A DNA stretch of 50,361 nucleotides from a virus. The notes beneath the pieces were generated by a model. The model was not told where the DNA came from, made no database searches, and was given only the letters and a program-made list of their open reading frames with translations. Of this stretch, positions 1 through 6,715 are shown piece after piece. Made by a program: the position numbers and the translations under genes. Each line of letters starts with the position of its first letter. Position 1 is the first letter of the stretch. The stretch spans positions 1-50,361 of IMG/VR virus record IMGVR_UViG_3300009506_000050; one strand, written 5' to 3'.

Positions 1-15
1 GTCGCGATTCACAAT
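1..15. repeat. Left copy of 15-bp terminal direct repeat
   Basis: The first 15 bases (GTCGCGATTCACAAT) are identical to the last 15 bases of the window. This means either that the molecule is circular and was cut with a 15-base overlap, or that these are filled-in cohesive ends. The position, in the short gap between terS and the 64-804 gene, is where lambda-like phages carry cos. Confidence 0.9.
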
Positions 16-29
16 CCCAATGGATATGG

Positions 30-59
30 GGCATATCTCACAGTACCTTTTTATATGCC
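30..59. repeat. Inverted repeat near the left terminus
   Basis: GGCATAT (30-36) and ATATGCC (53-59) are perfect 7-bp inverted repeats around a 16-nt loop, between the terminal repeat and the end of the minus-strand gene at 64. No T-run follows on either strand, so it is not a typical terminator. It could be part of a packaging (cos/cosB-like) region; that is inference from position only. Confidence 0.4.
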
Positions 60-63
60 TGAT

Positions 64-804
64 TTATTTGAATTTTTTAAGCTGATGATTTATGGAGTCA
101 GCCCATATTTGTAGAATATTTGTTTGTTTTACAAAGGCTTTCCTAGCCTCGGTTAGCCACCTAATGCGCTTGGGAGTGAGCCTATTATCGAAGGATTGAA
201 GTTTCTTTATAACCCCCTGTTTAAAGCGGTATAGACCACGCTTGAAGCGGCCTAAGGGGCGACGCAAAATAAATGTCTGGGCTGTCTTCTTCTCATGTAG
301 GATATGTAGAAATGCGACAATTCTTTTTGCACCACTGAGGCCTTGTAGGCTGAAGCTTCGGCCTTCCTTGGTCTTGAGGCCTTCCGTTTTATTGGGCCCT
401 GGATATTTTGCCTGAGGCTTGAGACGTGCCCATCCCTGTATAGGGGCTTGCATATCTCCGCCTCGAGCCGCTTTTGTAAAGACGCGATTTCGTTTCGCAG
501 GCTTCCCGAGTTCCTGTTCTGCCAGACCTGTATAACGCGGCCTTTCCACTGAGCCTGTTATGGAGATGATTTTATTTATATTGGGGACCGCTTTTGCTTT
601 AATGACTTTGAGGCTTCCATAAATGAAGCCAGGATTTCTGACAGTCATTTTTGAGCCTATGATTTTGATTGCCTCTTTGCGTGTCCCGAAGGCTAGAGCA
701 TTAAGAGTTGCTAATACAGCTTTGGCAAAGAGGTTGGGGGCCTTTTTATAGAACTTGATAAGCCGCTCAAGATCCTTGTCATCCATTTTAAAGATTTCGG
801 CCAT
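64..804 (-). CDS. Putative phage minor tail or tail-completion-like protein (246 aa)
   Basis: A basic 246-residue protein without signal peptide or membrane segment. The pattern of conserved blocks (a GTRKEAIK block near residue 40, TVRNP near 54, TG..EQELG.P..R near 92-104, then RRPLGRFKRGLYRFK near 180) resembles proteins encoded in tail regions of other phages; this is a memory-based family impression, not a database match. On the circular map it ends about 200 bp upstream of the terS start and reads in the same direction. The start is ATG at 804. No Shine-Dalgarno sequence precedes it; an extended -10 element (TGT-TATGAT) ends 5 nt before the ATG, suggesting a leaderless message. It is the only gene at this end and may be expressed separately from the other late genes. 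Confidence 0.6.
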   Translation of the reverse strand: MAEIFKMDDKDLERLIKFYKKAPNLFAKAVLATLNALAFGTRKEAIKIIGSKMTVRNPGFIYGSLKVIKAKAVPNINKIISITGSVERPRYTGLAEQELGKPAKRNRVFTKAARGGDMQAPIQGWARLKPQAKYPGPNKTEGLKTKEGRSFSLQGLSGAKRIVAFLHILHEKKTAQTFILRRPLGRFKRGLYRFKQGVIKKLQSFDNRLTPKRIRWLTEARKAFVKQTNILQIWADSINHQLKKFK

Positions 805-809
805 GATAA

Positions 810-818
810 ATCATAACA
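810..818 (-). promoter_or_regulatory. Extended -10 promoter of the 64-804 gene, leaderless layout
   Basis: On the minus strand TGT-TATGAT is followed by TTATC and then the ATG at 804. No good -35 hexamer is visible at 17-18 nt, but TGn extended -10 promoters can work without one. With only 5 nt between hexamer and ATG, transcription would start at or next to the start codon. Confidence 0.5.
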
Positions 819-1145
819 TATCTGGAAAATCATCATTTAAAAGGTTATAGAAATCAAGTATATAGAGAACATATAATTAAATAAATAAATAATAATTATA
901 ATGATTGTTGTTGTTGTTGTTGTTTTATATAGACTTTTTGGGCTTTAATTTTTTAACTGTTTTAATCGATAATTCTATCGCATCACGCGAGCGATAGCCT
1001 GTTTAATTATTGATTGCGTTATTCTTCCTATAAAGGCTTTGTTGAATCGGGTTAAAGCGGTTAAAAAGTTATTCACAGGATTTTCAATTAATTATCATTG
1101 GCTTAGCTTTAATTTTCGGCTAATTATTGTGGAAATAAAAAATTA

Positions 1146-1177
1146 ATTGCGCAAAGGCTTGACATGATTAGCGCAAT
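1146..1177. promoter_or_regulatory. Operator-like inverted repeat flanking a -35 box
   Basis: ATTGCGC (1146-1152) and GCGCAAT (1171-1177) form a perfect 7-bp inverted repeat whose 18-nt spacer holds the TTGACA of the downstream promoter. A protein bound to both arms would cover the RNA polymerase site. The first gene downstream encodes a ribbon-helix-helix-like protein, so autorepression is a natural guess. Confidence 0.45.
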
Positions 1178-1187
1178 ATGTTAGCAT
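1159..1187 (+). promoter_or_regulatory. Promoter of the 1221 operon (TTGACA, extended -10)
   Basis: TTGACA at 1159-1164, a 17-nt spacer ending in TGT (1179-1181), then TAGCAT at 1182-1187. The predicted leader carries a normal Shine-Dalgarno (AGGAGA) before ATG 1221. It belongs to the family of similar promoters also found at 5134, 6089, 13807, 38081 (minus), 45325 and 47435. Confidence 0.65.
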
Positions 1188-1220
1188 GTTTTGCATATCA
1201 AATAAATCTCAGGAGACAAT

Positions 1221-1433
1221 ATGCCGAAAATCAGCGTTCCAGTAAATGATACCAAAGAATATGAAGCCTTCAGGGAGCATGCGAAGGCCAGGGGCTTTGA
1301 TGGGAACTTGGCGGCCTATGTCCGCTGGCTGATTAGGGATGATATGCGTCAATTGGAACTCGAAAAAGCCAATGGATTTCATCTTACCAAAAGGCGTGGT
1401 GAATTTCCTGGAGGAATTATACCTTCAAAATAA
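1221..1433 (+). CDS. Ribbon-helix-helix-like small DNA-binding protein (70 aa)
   Basis: The N-terminus (KISVPVND as a possible beta strand, followed by two amphipathic helices over residues 10-45 with AAYVRWLIRDDM) looks like the CopG/Arc ribbon-helix-helix fold used by small phage repressors. A clear AGGAGA ribosome site precedes the ATG. It is the first gene after the AT-rich control region, and an inverted repeat straddles its promoter, which fits an autoregulated early repressor. The stop codon overlaps the next start (TAATG), so the radical SAM gene is translationally coupled. The fold is inferred from pattern only; the C-terminal 25 residues are not recognisable. Confidence 0.6.
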   Translation: MPKISVPVNDTKEYEAFREHAKARGFDGNLAAYVRWLIRDDMRQLELEKANGFHLTKRRGEFPGGIIPSK

Positions 1434-2335
1434 TGGATAATATCATTCAAATCAATTGGCAACGGTGTCCGATGTATCTATCCATGAAAAACAAGGTTTT
1501 TGTCTCCATTGTTTTTACGTGGCATCTTCCTTTGATTCGTCAATTCGCCCTCAACACTCATAAGAAAGTTATTGTTGGTGGACCTGCCACACAAATCATG
1601 CCTGACTATTTTCATGATGTCCAAAATGTACATGTTGAAACCAAGTCACCCATAAATTTCCTTGAGGCACATAATCCCCTTGCTACTTTTACCACACGGG
1701 GCTGTCCGAATACATGCTCATATTGCGCAGTTCCAAAGTTAGAGAAGCATTTTATTGAGCTTGAGAATTATCCTGTCAAGCCAGTCATATGTGATAATAA
1801 TTTCCTTGCCGCCTCAAGCGGGCATATCGAAAGATTTGTGGAAAAGGCAAAGGATCTTCCCTTTGTTGATTTTAATCAGGGACTTGATGCCAGACTTTTT
1901 ACAGAAGAGCATGCAAAGCTATTTAAACGCTTTCATCTTCCAATTATCAGGTTTGCAATGGATACAAAAGATCGTGAACTTGATGTTTTTCGGGCTATTG
2001 ATGTTTGTAGAAAGTTCGGAATCAATAATATATCTGTTTACGTTCTCATTAATCATGATGAAACGCCTGATGAAGCATTATATAAACTTGAAAGTCTGAA
2101 AAATTATGGCATCCAGACATTCCCGATGCGATATCAACCATTATGGTCTTTAAAATACAATGAATATATCAGCGACAAATGGCTTTATGCTTTCGGAGAT
2201 GAAGCAAATAAATGGTTAAAGGAAATCTGCCGCTATTACTCAATGTATAAACGCCTCGGAATCAAATCATTCGATATATGGATGGATGCAAGGCTAAAAG
2301 AAAACTCTTCATGTCACCAAGGATGCTTTCTATGA
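1433..2335 (+). CDS. Radical SAM protein with a reduced B12-binding-like N-terminus
   Basis: Residues 88-100 contain GCPNTCSYCAVPK, the CX3CX2C cluster (C91, C95, C98) that binds the 4Fe-4S centre of radical SAM enzymes. Upstream residues about 20-60 (VSIVFTW, KKVIVGGPA) resemble the end of a cobalamin-binding domain as found in B12-radical SAM proteins, but most of that domain is missing. The substrate is unknown. The start overlaps the previous stop (TAATG), and the stop lies inside the start of the methyltransferase gene (ATGA), so it belongs to a coupled operon. Its codons end in A or T far more often than those of its neighbours, like the PAPS-reductase-like gene at 13078, suggesting separate acquisition. 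The class is certain from the motif; the role is not. Confidence 0.85.
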   Translation: MDNIIQINWQRCPMYLSMKNKVFVSIVFTWHLPLIRQFALNTHKKVIVGGPATQIMPDYFHDVQNVHVETKSPINFLEAHNPLATFTTRGCPNTCSYCAVPKLEKHFIELENYPVKPVICDNNFLAASSGHIERFVEKAKDLPFVDFNQGLDARLFTEEHAKLFKRFHLPIIRFAMDTKDRELDVFRAIDVCRKFGINNISVYVLINHDETPDEALYKLESLKNYGIQTFPMRYQPLWSLKYNEYISDKWLYAFGDEANKWLKEICRYYSMYKRLGIKSFDIWMDARLKENSSCHQGCFL

Positions 2336-3609
2336 GCCTTGAGCCCTACTATCAGGAAAAAGGTATCACCCTATATGAAGGGGATTGCCGCGAGGCGATG
2401 GCGGCCATGCCTCGGGAAAGCATTGATACGATAATTACAGACCCGCCATATGGGCTTGAATTCATGGGTAAGGCATGGGATAGGGCGGTCCCTGGTCCCG
2501 ACTTCTGGACTCCGGCTCTCGATGTCTGCAAGCCTGGCGCCATGCTGATGGCCTTCGGCGGGACTCGGCTATATCATCGGATGATATGCGCTATCGAAGA
2601 TTCTGGATGGGAAATCCGCGACTGCCTCATGTGGCTTTATGGTTCGGGTTTCCCTAAGTCTCATGATATAAGCAAGGCGATTGATAAGGCGGTAGGAGCG
2701 GAGCGGGAGAAAATACAGCCCGGCAATGCCCCCTCTTATCAGCGTTCAATTGGGAATACTCGCCCATGGATGGACGATCCAAATCATAAAATTGATTCCA
2801 ACATCCCCGCATCCCCCGAGGCCGAGCAGTGGAATGGCTGGGGCACTGCCCTCAAGCCCGCATGGGAGCCCATAGTGCTTGCCATGAAGTCCCTGGACGG
2901 TACCTTTGCCCAGAACGCCCTCAGGCATGGCGTGGCGGGCCTGAATATTGACGGGGGGCGGATAGGATTGACAGAAAAAGATGCCCAAGCGATGGAGAGA
3001 TGTAATACTCCAGGTTCTGACTGTTTTCATAAATCAGAAGGCACCTCATATGGAAGGCCAACCCCATCTAAACCCTTGGATGTTACTCAAGGCCGCTGGC
3101 CCGCGAATCTAATACTGGATGAAGATACCGCTTTAATGCTTGACTCTCAAACTGGCGAACTGACAAGTGGTGATGCGCCCCTTAAAAGAAACAGTGATGT
3201 TTTCAGGGATTGTTACGGAGAGTTCAAGGGGAATTCTGTATGCCCCCCTGGTCGCACTAGCAATTCCGGCGGGGCTTCCCGCTTTTTCTATATCGCAAAG
3301 CCTGATGCCAAGGATCGCGGACATCGCGAAAAGGTTGAAATGCCTCTTTTCGATACAGTGGATAAGGGCTTTCGCAATACACATCCGACTGTCAAGCCTA
3401 CACCTTTGATGCATAGGCTTTTGGCATTACAGGCCTACCTTGCACGTCTCACTTCAACCCCTAAGGGCGGTATTGTTCTTGATCCTTTTGGCGGATCAGG
3501 TACGACGGCGATAGCTTGTCGCATGGTGGGCCGGGAATGCATCTTGATTGAAAAAGACAGAGAAAATCTTGATCTGACAATAGAACGGTTGAAGTTGAAA
3601 GGGTTTTAA
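2332..3609 (+). CDS. DNA adenine-N6 or cytosine-N4 methyltransferase, beta class
   Basis: DPPY at residues 37-40 (motif IV, catalytic) comes first and the SAM-binding LDPFGGSGTT (motif I) lies near residue 390. This IV-to-I order is that of beta-class N4/N6 methyltransferases. The roughly 300 residues between would hold the target recognition domain, longer than in minimal family members. The start at 2332 was chosen because it overlaps the radical SAM stop (ATGA) and has AAGGA 8 nt upstream; earlier in-frame ATGs at 2278, 2311 and 2323 lack this. No restriction endonuclease is next to it, so it is probably an orphan enzyme protecting phage DNA from host restriction. The target sequence cannot be read from the protein. 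Confidence 0.9.
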   Translation: MSLEPYYQEKGITLYEGDCREAMAAMPRESIDTIITDPPYGLEFMGKAWDRAVPGPDFWTPALDVCKPGAMLMAFGGTRLYHRMICAIEDSGWEIRDCLMWLYGSGFPKSHDISKAIDKAVGAEREKIQPGNAPSYQRSIGNTRPWMDDPNHKIDSNIPASPEAEQWNGWGTALKPAWEPIVLAMKSLDGTFAQNALRHGVAGLNIDGGRIGLTEKDAQAMERCNTPGSDCFHKSEGTSYGRPTPSKPLDVTQGRWPANLILDEDTALMLDSQTGELTSGDAPLKRNSDVFRDCYGEFKGNSVCPPGRTSNSGGASRFFYIAKPDAKDRGHREKVEMPLFDTVDKGFRNTHPTVKPTPLMHRLLALQAYLARLTSTPKGGIVLDPFGGSGTTAIACRMVGRECILIEKDRENLDLTIERLKLKGF

Positions 3610-3720
3610 ATGAGTAACCGTATTACATGCCGACGTGATTGTCCATATGCCGCCTGTATAGATATCTGCGAGGATTATGGTAAAAAAATTACCGAAGGGC
3701 CTTCGTGCCAGAAATCCTAA
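3610..3720 (+). CDS. Small cysteine-rich protein (36 aa)
   Basis: The ATG follows directly after the methyltransferase TAA. The 36-residue product has five cysteines (C7, C11, C16, C20, C33) in a spacing that could bind a metal. No function is recognised. It overlaps the next small gene in another frame. Support is the position in a tight operon and the regular cysteine spacing. Confidence 0.45.
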   Translation: MSNRITCRRDCPYAACIDICEDYGKKITEGPSCQKS

Positions 3721-3817
3721 AGAATACTTTCGGCGATACAGACAGATGCATAAAGATCATCATCGGAAATATGCCCGTGACTGGTATCATCGCAATAAGG
3801 CTTTGAAGGGGGCTTAA
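3677..3817 (+). CDS. Small basic protein of unknown function (46 aa)
   Basis: A 46-residue, very basic protein rich in R, K, Y and H (NPKEYFRRYRQMHKDHHRKY). AGGA lies close upstream of the ATG. The spacing of aromatic and basic residues recalls the linker in front of phage HNH endonucleases, but no HNH motif is present. It overlaps the preceding 36-aa gene by 44 nt and ends 18 nt before the cytosine methyltransferase. Confidence 0.45.
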   Translation: MVKKLPKGLRARNPKEYFRRYRQMHKDHHRKYARDWYHRNKALKGA

Positions 3818-3835
3818 CATGAAAGAGCATGGAAA

Positions 3836-5137
3836 ATGAATTATGCCACTGTCTGCTCGGGCATCGGGGCCCCAGAGGTCGCATGGAAGGACTTGTGGGG
3901 GCGTCCTGAGTTCGTCTCGGAAATAGAGCCATTCCCCTCCGCGGTCCTCAAGCATCACTATCCGGATGTCCCCAATTATGGGGATATGACCAAATACGAG
4001 GAGTGGCCTGACCATGAACTTGAGCTTATTTGCGGGGGAACCCCCTGCCAGTCCTTCTCAGTCGCCGGACTCAGAAAGGGAATGGATGACCCGCGCGGCA
4101 ACCTTACCCTTGTCTATCTCGGCATCCTTGCCCGATATAATCCCCGCTGGTTCATTTGGGAGAACGTCCCCGGTGTCTTTAGCTCCCGAAGCAATGGAGG
4201 CTCTGACTTCGGACGGTTCCTGTCCGCCCTGGCAGAACTCGGGTATAGTTGCGCCTACCGGGTGCTTGACGCTCAATACTTCGGAGTGCCCCAGCGCCGT
4301 CGTCGAGTCTTCGTTGTCGGACATCTTGGAGCGGACTGGAGACCACCTTACGCGGTACTATTTGAGCCCGAAAGCCTGCGCGGGAATCCTCCGAAGAGCG
4401 GAAAAGCGGGGGAAGGAACTGCCCGAGTTTTTGAAATCAGCCCTGGAGGCGCGGGCGAATGCGAAGTAATACCCACGTTTGACAGCCGATGCAAGGACGG
4501 ACCTATAAGGAATCAGATAGGCGCACTTGTCATGGCCCACGGGCAGGGGAACGCGGAGATATGCAGGGACGGGTCCCCGTCCCTCACCTGTAACCATGAG
4601 GCACCGATAGCTTTCATGGCCGGCCAGGGGGCAAAGGCAGGGAGCATTGCGGCAAGCGATAAGATAAGCCCTACCATTCGCAGTTCTGAAAGCGGCACGA
4701 ACAGAACGCCATGTGTAGCAATCCAGGACGGCAGGGGCATGGAGAAGGGCCAGAACGGTATCGGCATAACCGAGGGAGGGCCTGCATATACCCTTGACCA
4801 GACAGGAGCGCAAGCGGTCGCCTTCCAGCCCAAAGCCTCAGTCAGCCAGAGCATGAACCCATCCGAAACATGCCCCACCATCGGGACAACCAAGGAGCCG
4901 GGCATTATCCATAACACCATCGTCCGCCGCCTCACCCCCATCGAGTGCGAGAGGCTCCAGGGCTTCCCGGACAACTACACCCGCATCCCGTGGAAAAACA
5001 AGCCAGCCGACCTCTGCCCCGACGGCCCCCGATACAAGGCCCTCGGCAACTCCATGGCCGTCCCCGTGCTCCGGTGGATTGGCCAGCGTATCCAGTTATG
5101 GGAAAGCCTTGTAAAATCAGGCAAAATAAAGGCTTGA
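3836..5137 (+). CDS. DNA cytosine-C5 methyltransferase
   Basis: All diagnostic motifs are in order: CSGIGAPE (motif I, residues 7-14), GGTPCQSFS with catalytic C71 (motif IV), ENV at 109-111 (motif VI), QRRRRVF at 153-159 (motif VIII), and GNSMAVPVLRWIG near residue 411 (motif X). The 433-residue protein transfers a methyl group from SAM to cytosine C5; the long stretch between motifs VIII and IX (about residues 165-380) would hold the target recognition domain. It is rich in short G/T/S/P-containing repeats typical of phage members. No endonuclease is adjacent, so it is likely protective. The stop codon lies inside the -35 box of the next promoter. A second ORF is embedded in another frame at 4014-4469. 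Confidence 0.95.
   Translation: MNYATVCSGIGAPEVAWKDLWGRPEFVSEIEPFPSAVLKHHYPDVPNYGDMTKYEEWPDHELELICGGTPCQSFSVAGLRKGMDDPRGNLTLVYLGILARYNPRWFIWENVPGVFSSRSNGGSDFGRFLSALAELGYSCAYRVLDAQYFGVPQRRRRVFVVGHLGADWRPPYAVLFEPESLRGNPPKSGKAGEGTARVFEISPGGAGECEVIPTFDSRCKDGPIRNQIGALVMAHGQGNAEICRDGSPSLTCNHEAPIAFMAGQGAKAGSIAASDKISPTIRSSESGTNRTPCVAIQDGRGMEKGQNGIGITEGGPAYTLDQTGAQAVAFQPKASVSQSMNPSETCPTIGTTKEPGIIHNTIVRRLTPIECERLQGFPDNYTRIPWKNKPADLCPDGPRYKALGNSMAVPVLRWIGQRIQLWESLVKSGKIKA
4014..4469 (+). CDS. ORF overlapping the cytosine methyltransferase in the +1 frame (151 aa)
   Basis: This 151-codon frame lies wholly inside the methyltransferase gene. Unlike a random shadow it has a good ribosome site (GAGGAG at 3998-4003, 10 nt before the ATG) and encodes a C-terminal block (residues about 105-140: SLSDILERTGD, YYLSPKACAGILRRAEKRGKELP) that I recall as recurring in phage hypothetical proteins overlapping or next to C5 methyltransferases. 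That recollection was not checked. It would be made from the early transcript with the methyltransferase. It may instead be a shadow kept open by conservation of the methyltransferase itself. No function is proposed. Confidence 0.45.
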   Translation: MNLSLFAGEPPASPSQSPDSEREWMTRAATLPLSISASLPDIIPAGSFGRTSPVSLAPEAMEALTSDGSCPPWQNSGIVAPTGCLTLNTSECPSAVVESSLSDILERTGDHLTRYYLSPKACAGILRRAEKRGKELPEFLKSALEARANAK

Positions 5138-5163
5138 CAAGATATATATCTTTGTGTTATGAT
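5134..5163 (+). promoter_or_regulatory. Promoter of the ligase-like cassette
   Basis: TTGACA at 5134-5139, 18-nt spacer ending in TGT, and TATGAT at 5158-5163 (5 of 6 consensus, extended -10). The -35 box contains the stop codon of the methyltransferase gene. The spacer (AGATATATAT...) is nearly the same as that of the promoters at 13807 and 45325. Confidence 0.75.
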
Positions 5164-5190
5164 TGAATTAACAGCACAGGGAGGCGATCA

Positions 5191-5736
5191 ATGCTTAAAC
5201 CAATGTTAGTATCAGAGATTCCAGGCCATCGCGGGCGCATTCTCTCGCAGCCCTATGTTTTACTTCAGCCAAAGCTTGACGGCTGGTGCTGCATGGCCAA
5301 TACCCGCACACGCAAGATTTATACCCGCTCCGGCAATGAGATTACCACGCTGCCGCACATCAATGCTGCCCTTCCTAAAGGGGGTCCGGAATGGCTTCAT
5401 GGCGAACTATGGAAGCACGGGGCGACATGCGATACTGTCAGCGAGATGGTAAAAAATGGCGATCCAAGCCTTGAATTCCATGTTTTCGATTGCGTCAGCC
5501 AGGAACCCTATTCCGGGCGCTTGTACCGGATATCAAGCATACCGATGAATGAGACTATCAAAACAGTACCGACCTTTACCTCTGATAGCAACATAACACA
5601 GACCATCCGGGATGCCTATAATGCCTGCTTAGAGCGCGGTTACGAGGGCCTTATCATTCGCCTGGACGGTTACGGCTATGAGCATAAGCGAAGCATCAAT
5701 GTCTTCAAGATGAAGCCCGGCATCGAGGAGGTATAA
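5191..5736 (+). CDS. Minimal ATP-dependent DNA ligase-like nucleotidyltransferase
   Basis: The covalent nucleotidyltransferase motifs are visible: QPKLDGW with the putative adenylated lysine K28 (motif I), TRSGN as the following conserved loop, HGELW (motif III), FHVFD (IIIa), EGLIIRL (motif IV) and FKMKPG (motif V). At 181 residues it consists of the adenylation domain only; the C-terminal OB-fold with motif VI found in even small viral ligases is missing. It may need a partner, or act on a special end. It has its own promoter and GGGAGG ribosome site and is followed 1 nt later by another small gene. Nick sealing after recombination or replication is the likely job. Confidence 0.75.
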   Translation: MLKPMLVSEIPGHRGRILSQPYVLLQPKLDGWCCMANTRTRKIYTRSGNEITTLPHINAALPKGGPEWLHGELWKHGATCDTVSEMVKNGDPSLEFHVFDCVSQEPYSGRLYRISSIPMNETIKTVPTFTSDSNITQTIRDAYNACLERGYEGLIIRLDGYGYEHKRSINVFKMKPGIEEV

Positions 5737-5737
5737 T

Positions 5738-5920
5738 ATGAGCGAGTCTGATAAATTTGTTGATGCTATGTTATTTTACGTCGCAGCATCACAAGGCATC
5801 CCCGTTAATATCCTCAAGGGCAGAATGATGATTGAGAATGAAAAGCGACACGGGTTTTATTTTATGCGCCGATATAATCAAGCCGGCCCGTGGGCCGACA
5901 TGCTAAAAGAGAGGATATAA
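5738..5920 (+). CDS. 60-aa protein resembling a portal segment
   Basis: A small protein read from the same transcript as the ligase-like gene, with GAGGAGG just upstream. Residues 5-27 (DKFVDAMLFYVAASQGIPV...) line up with the phage's own portal protein (DKFVDAFMYYLGAAAGVPL..., in the 43183-44925 gene): 11 identities in about 32 positions, without gaps. The remaining residues do not match. It could be a relic or mimic of the portal, or a chance likeness of short helices. The stop overlaps the next start (TAATG). Confidence 0.5.
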   Translation: MSESDKFVDAMLFYVAASQGIPVNILKGRMMIENEKRHGFYFMRRYNQAGPWADMLKERI

Positions 5921-6084
5921 TGACAGGATACATTTTTATAACAGTTGGAAAAGATCCATTTGGCTTTCCTTGCACTTTATTAAAAAAGCCAATGAAATAT
6001 AGCCTAGATAAGAAAATAATTATTGGATGCCGTTATTGTTTTGCAACGCATCTTAAACCTCCATGCTATTATGGTATGGAATAA
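5920..6084 (+). CDS. Small protein of unknown function (54 aa)
   Basis: Starts at the TAATG overlap with the preceding gene. The 54 residues include one CX2C pair (GCRYC) and a third cysteine near the C-terminus, and the gene is AT-rich. No family is recognised. It is the last gene of the ligase cassette; a new promoter starts 5 nt after its stop codon. A start at an earlier in-frame ATG (5890) is possible but has no ribosome site. Confidence 0.45.
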   Translation: MTGYIFITVGKDPFGFPCTLLKKPMKYSLDKKIIIGCRYCFATHLKPPCYYGME

Positions 6085-6088
6085 TCAC

Positions 6089-6117
6089 TTGACACATTAA
6101 TATAAATATGTTAAGGT
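6089..6117 (+). promoter_or_regulatory. Promoter of the exonuclease/RecT cassette
   Basis: TTGACA at 6089-6094, 17-nt AT-rich spacer ending in TGT (6109-6111), and a weak -10 (TAAGGT, 6112-6117). It is followed by a leader with GGAGG before ATG 6145. The -35 box and TG position match the other members of the promoter family; the -10 is the poorest of them. Confidence 0.6.
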
Positions 6118-6144
6118 ACGCTTAACAAAAACTGGAGGTAATTC

Positions 6145-6366
6145 ATGTCAGGCAAGCGCAACAAGAAGCTCCGCAAGGAAATCAAGCGATTCAACAAAAA
6201 GGTTTTTTATGATTTCACGGTCGAGGTTTCGGCCATGCCATTCTGGTCCCGCCTGAAGTTCTGCATGCTCATGGCATTTTGCCGCCATGAGCTTCAGAAG
6301 AGCCTCATGGAAGAGATTAAGGCAAAGCGGGCCGAGAGAAAACAGCAGAAAAAGGGGAACGGCTAA
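6145..6366 (+). CDS. Basic protein of unknown function (73 aa)
   Basis: A lysine- and arginine-rich 73-residue protein with charged ends and a central hydrophobic stretch (residues about 24-45, FTVEVSAMPFWSRLKFCMLMAF). It might bind nucleic acid or lie on the membrane. GGAGG precedes the ATG. It opens the cassette that leads to the YqaJ exonuclease and RecT. No family recognised. Confidence 0.5.
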   Translation: MSGKRNKKLRKEIKRFNKKVFYDFTVEVSAMPFWSRLKFCMLMAFCRHELQKSLMEEIKAKRAERKQQKKGNG

Positions 6367-6368
6367 TT

Positions 6369-6566
6369 ATGGGCCAGCTGCTTATCCCCGTAAAAGCGAT
6401 CATGCTTTCAGGCATGCATCATAATCTCTACATAGCGGAAAGACTCAAGGCCGCAGGTGCGCCCATTACTATCGAAAAGAACATTATCCACCGCACCGGG
6501 CCTATTACTCAGGAAGAAGATCCAAACAAAAAATGCCTGATTTTCCATTGGGAGGATAAACGCTAA
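6369..6566 (+). CDS. Protein of unknown function (65 aa)
   Basis: Follows the previous gene after 2 nt, and its stop overlaps the next start (TAATG). The 65-residue product has no recognisable motif beyond an amphipathic N-terminal half. Support is the tight operon packing and full use of the space between neighbours. Confidence 0.45.
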   Translation: MGQLLIPVKAIMLSGMHHNLYIAERLKAAGAPITIEKNIIHRTGPITQEEDPNKKCLIFHWEDKR

Positions 6567-6715
6567 TGGGCAAGATTAAACCATGCTGTTTAAGATGGAT
6601 AGTGGCAAGATTTCATGGTTATAATTCTTCAGTCCAATTATCAATAGGGAATTATAAATACAATTTTAACAAGATTAAATTTTGCCCTGAATGTGGCAAA
6701 AAACTGGGGGTATAA
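6566..6715 (+). CDS. Small zinc-ribbon protein (49 aa)
   Basis: The start overlaps the previous stop (TAATG) and its own stop overlaps the exonuclease start in the same way. The 49 residues contain CC at 7-8 and CPECG near the C-terminus, a typical small zinc ribbon. Such proteins are common among phage early genes; the partner is unknown. The coupling to the exonuclease suggests coordinated synthesis. Confidence 0.55.
   Translation: MGKIKPCCLRWIVARFHGYNSSVQLSIGNYKYNFNKIKFCPECGKKLGV

Larger units (their letters stand above)
805..1220. other. AT-rich intergenic control region, possible replication origin
   Basis: This 416-nt gap between divergent genes is much richer in A and T than the rest of the window. 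It holds AAT-type repeats around 877-900, a (TTG)6 microsatellite at 905-922 followed by T4, a perfect hairpin CTATCGC (975-981) / GCGATAG (991-997), and TTATTCACA at 1069-1077, which fits the DnaA box consensus TTATNCACA. The right part carries the promoter and inverted repeat of the 1221 gene. The mixture is typical of phage origins, but only one DnaA-like box was found, so the origin call is tentative. Confidence 0.4.
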
